64,000 bases of DNA from NCBI GenBank assembly GCA_937929805.1, contig CALFUT010000001.1, positions 62,001-126,000 of the forward strand, written 5' to 3'. Below are positions 62,376 through 64,000 of this stretch, in pieces. Made by a program: the position numbers and the translations under genes. A model generated the notes under the pieces. That model did no database searches and was not told where the DNA came from. It was given only the letters and a program-made list of their open reading frames with translations. This DNA is from an uncultured Pirellulaceae bacterium (GTDB taxonomy: Bacteria; Planctomycetota; Planctomycetia; Pirellulales; Pirellulaceae). The stretch's first letter is position 1; every line of letters starts with the position of its first letter.

Positions 62376-63263
62376 TTGCGTCAACAAGTCGTAAATAACG
62401 TGCGATCCGACTGCAATTCCGAAGCCACGAAATAAAAATAAATTGCAGAAAACTATGCTGGCACCAAAGCGAAAAAGAAAACTGGACACCTCAAAATGGT
62501 GGCCCGCCGGATTGAACAGCGAGTAATGCAACAACGCGAAAACAAGACTGCATAGAATCATTCCGCAAGTGATACCGATTTCGCGACTTCCACTCAACCA
62601 AGTCCCCCAAGCAATCACCGGCAGCAAAAACAGGATCCGGAAAAATGTCTCCTCATAGATCCCACTCCCGAGGACACTGACACATGCCACCAGCCAATCG
62701 CTATTGGTCGCGACAGCCCCGGCAGTAACCGCATCTGGCCGTGACACAGTTGCCAGAAAGTAGACGGCGTTGGCGGACCAGTAAAGAATCAATCCCAGCA
62801 GACTACTTTCGACGAACATACCTGCCAACACGAATGGGTTGAAGCTCCAGCGATCATGGCGGCGATGGTGCCAAATCACCAAAATTGCCGTGATCACCAC
62901 TGGCAGAATCACAACTTGCCCAACGCCCAATGGGCTGAATATTCCGCCAATCCATTGGTCGATTCCGGTTCGCACCGCGTCGTTTTCCAGCAGAACGGAG
63001 CACACTTCGTACAACATCACAAACGGCAAGACGAACGCCAAGCAAACAATCGGACGATGCGTTTGTTGATGGTAGTACGGAACCGGTTCGGTAGCCGTCG
63101 GTTGTGAGGGAACTTTTCGACGAGCTCGCAGTTTGGACTGCAACAGGTCAGCAATCGCTTGATGGTTTGTGGTCCCTGTCGATTCGCCGTTTTGATCCGA
63201 GCGCGGCTTCGCACCGGACGATTGCCGTTGTGAGCCGATTGGATTGGTAGCGCCGGAACTCAT
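62370..63263 (-). CDS. CPBP family intramembrane metalloprotease
   Basis: 297 residues from ATG 63263. After a long polar N-terminus there are about six to eight hydrophobic helices. The signature EETFFRIL (EExxxR) and the second motif CSLVFALLHYSLFN (FxxxH) identify the CPBP/Abi family, whose members act on membrane protein substrates. The longer frame adds 40 residues without features. Confidence 0.85.
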   Translation of the reverse strand: MSSGATNPIGSQRQSSGAKPRSDQNGESTGTTNHQAIADLLQSKLRARRKVPSQPTATEPVPYYHQQTHRPIVCLAFVLPFVMLYEVCSVLLENDAVRTGIDQWIGGIFSPLGVGQVVILPVVITAILVIWHHRRHDRWSFNPFVLAGMFVESSLLGLILYWSANAVYFLATVSRPDAVTAGAVATNSDWLVACVSVLGSGIYEETFFRILFLLPVIAWGTWLSGSREIGITCGMILCSLVFALLHYSLFNPAGHHFEVSSFLFRFGASIVFCNLFLFRGFGIAVGSHVIYDLLTQL

Positions 63264-63825
63264 GGAGACGGGTCTAAGCGAAGGTTGAGCAGTAGAGATC
63301 GATCGTTCCTGCTGGGGCGGGCTTTCTCGATCGGAGGTTGGACAATCGTAGCGGGCATTGGCAACGGCTCCAACAGCGATCAACTTGTGACGAAGTGGCC
63401 GTTCTTTTTGCCAATGACTGGGGCGTTCCTGTGGTGTTGGATGGTGCTGTCATCGATTCTCAAACAGACTTGACAACGCGGTTCGCATTGGTCAATCCAG
63501 ACGTCGCCAGCACGTTGTTCTTCATGCTAAGCCCCACACCAAGCCCACAGACTGATCGCCCACGACTCTGCGGCCTCTCCGCCTCTGCGTTTCTGAAACG
63601 GTGAATCAAGAAGACATCGAGGACCAACGAACTAGGCTTTGTCCCAAAAGTCAAGTTTCGGGAACATTTGTGTAGCCGGAGTCGCCAGGCTTCGGGAAAT
63701 CGACCGAACTCTGGCGAGTCCGGCTACGGTTTTGAGACAAAGCCTAGGTTACGGAACCTACGACGCGCAACTGAAAAGAGACGACCACGAATTCCACGAA
63801 AAGCAACACTGATCAAGTTCACTTT
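63264..63825. other. Intergenic region with a nested palindromic element
   Basis: About 560 bases before the ung stop. Contains the nested inverted repeat listed separately and GCCTCT-rich stretches at 63555-63600. No convincing gene. Confidence 0.55.
63632..63747. repeat. Nested inverted-repeat element (MITE/REP-like)
   Basis: A perfect 12-bp outer pair, CTAGGCTTTGTC (63632-63643) and GACAAAGCCTAG (63736-63747), encloses an inner 17-bp pair (63672-63688 with 63711-63727, one mismatch) and a core hairpin TTCGG/CCGAA. No coding frame spans it. This organisation suggests a small non-autonomous mobile or REP-type element. Confidence 0.7.
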
Positions 63826-64000
63826 TCATTCACCAACGGCAGCCCAGTCCACGGGAGCCTGCCCCAATTCCACCAACGCCGCATTCGTTTTCGAAAACGG
63901 ACGGCTGCCGAAAAAACCACGGTAGGCCGACAAGGGCGATGGATGAGGTGCCGCCAAAATGATGTGCCGGTCAGCGATCAGCGATGCTTTCGATTGAGCC
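63826..64000 (-). CDS. ung: Uracil-DNA glycosylase (5' part outside window)
   Basis: Only the last 57 codons are visible. They read [20 protein letters not shown] then [21 protein letters not shown], the conserved C-terminal His loop and Leu region of family 1 uracil-DNA glycosylase ([13 protein letters not shown]). The stop is at 63826-63828. Removes uracil from DNA in base excision repair. Confidence 0.92.
   Translation of the reverse strand, partial: AQSKASLIADRHIILAAPHPSPLSAYRGFFGSRPFSKTNAALVELGQAPVDWAAVGE

Noticed and set aside
1-64000. CRISPR arrays or cas genes
   Set aside because: No regularly spaced repeats and no Cas-like proteins were found in any part of the window.

Overview
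The window looks like a chromosomal segment of a planctomycete, most likely of the Rhodopirellula/Pirellulaceae group. The evidence is gene content: secreted PEP-CTERM proteins, a kinase fused to a tubulin-like GTPase domain, a DUF2617 protein, long U32 peptidases, Cys- and Gly-rich secreted proteins, a planctomycete-style Tad pilus locus, and many genes with weak or absent Shine-Dalgarno sites. Taxonomy is inferred; no rRNA is present. Both ends cut through genes: a PAS-GGDEF diguanylate cyclase on the left and uracil-DNA glycosylase (ung) on the right.

Layout. 1-11.4 kb: partial GGDEF protein, a frameshifted spondin-like PEP-CTERM gene, a U32 peptidase, a small kinase-like protein, oligoendopeptidase F, and a coupled pair encoding a secreted HEXXH/LRR protein and a GIY-YIG protein with an apparent signal peptide. 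11.55-14.37 kb: tRNA-His whose 3' half and terminator are repeated 2.7 kb downstream. These att-like repeats bracket a mini-island holding a broken tyrosine integrase and a three-gene operon ending in a Fic enzyme. 14.5-15.2 kb: a second PEP-CTERM protein.

15.9-31.6 kb: a Tad/Flp pilus region. It contains a pilin fused to a LamG (lectin-like) domain, the inner-membrane operon (two unassigned membrane-associated genes, cpaA, cpaB, tadA, tadB, tadC), two short pilins, one pilin-like gene on the other strand, and the outer-membrane operon (rcpA secretin, a lipoprotein, tadD). No tadZ/cpaE is visible. The fusion pilin is the most distinctive find and could be an adhesive subunit.

31.8-43.6 kb: an O-methyltransferase, a protein of unknown function, a P-loop kinase, a glycosyltransferase-FkbM methyltransferase fusion followed by the remnant of a second sulfotransferase and then an intact one (surface glycan modification), the kinase-tubulin fusion, and a secreted Gly-rich protein. 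43.7-48.6 kb: a five-gene operon, TPR - ExbB - ExbD - ExbD - TPR, probably a proton-motive-force-driven envelope machine.

48.8-64 kb: ordinary metabolism mixed with small lipoproteins. It includes ferrochelatase, a hotdog thioesterase, a methyltransferase, a RelB/ParE-type toxin-antitoxin pair, the aguB-aguA polyamine pair, bioD, a Trm112-like protein, a HIT protein, three lipoproteins, a TrkH potassium transporter with an inserted domain, an alpha/beta hydrolase, DUF2617, a CPBP protease and ung. A nested palindromic repeat lies at 63.6 kb; its 12-base end sequence recurs at 56.07 kb.
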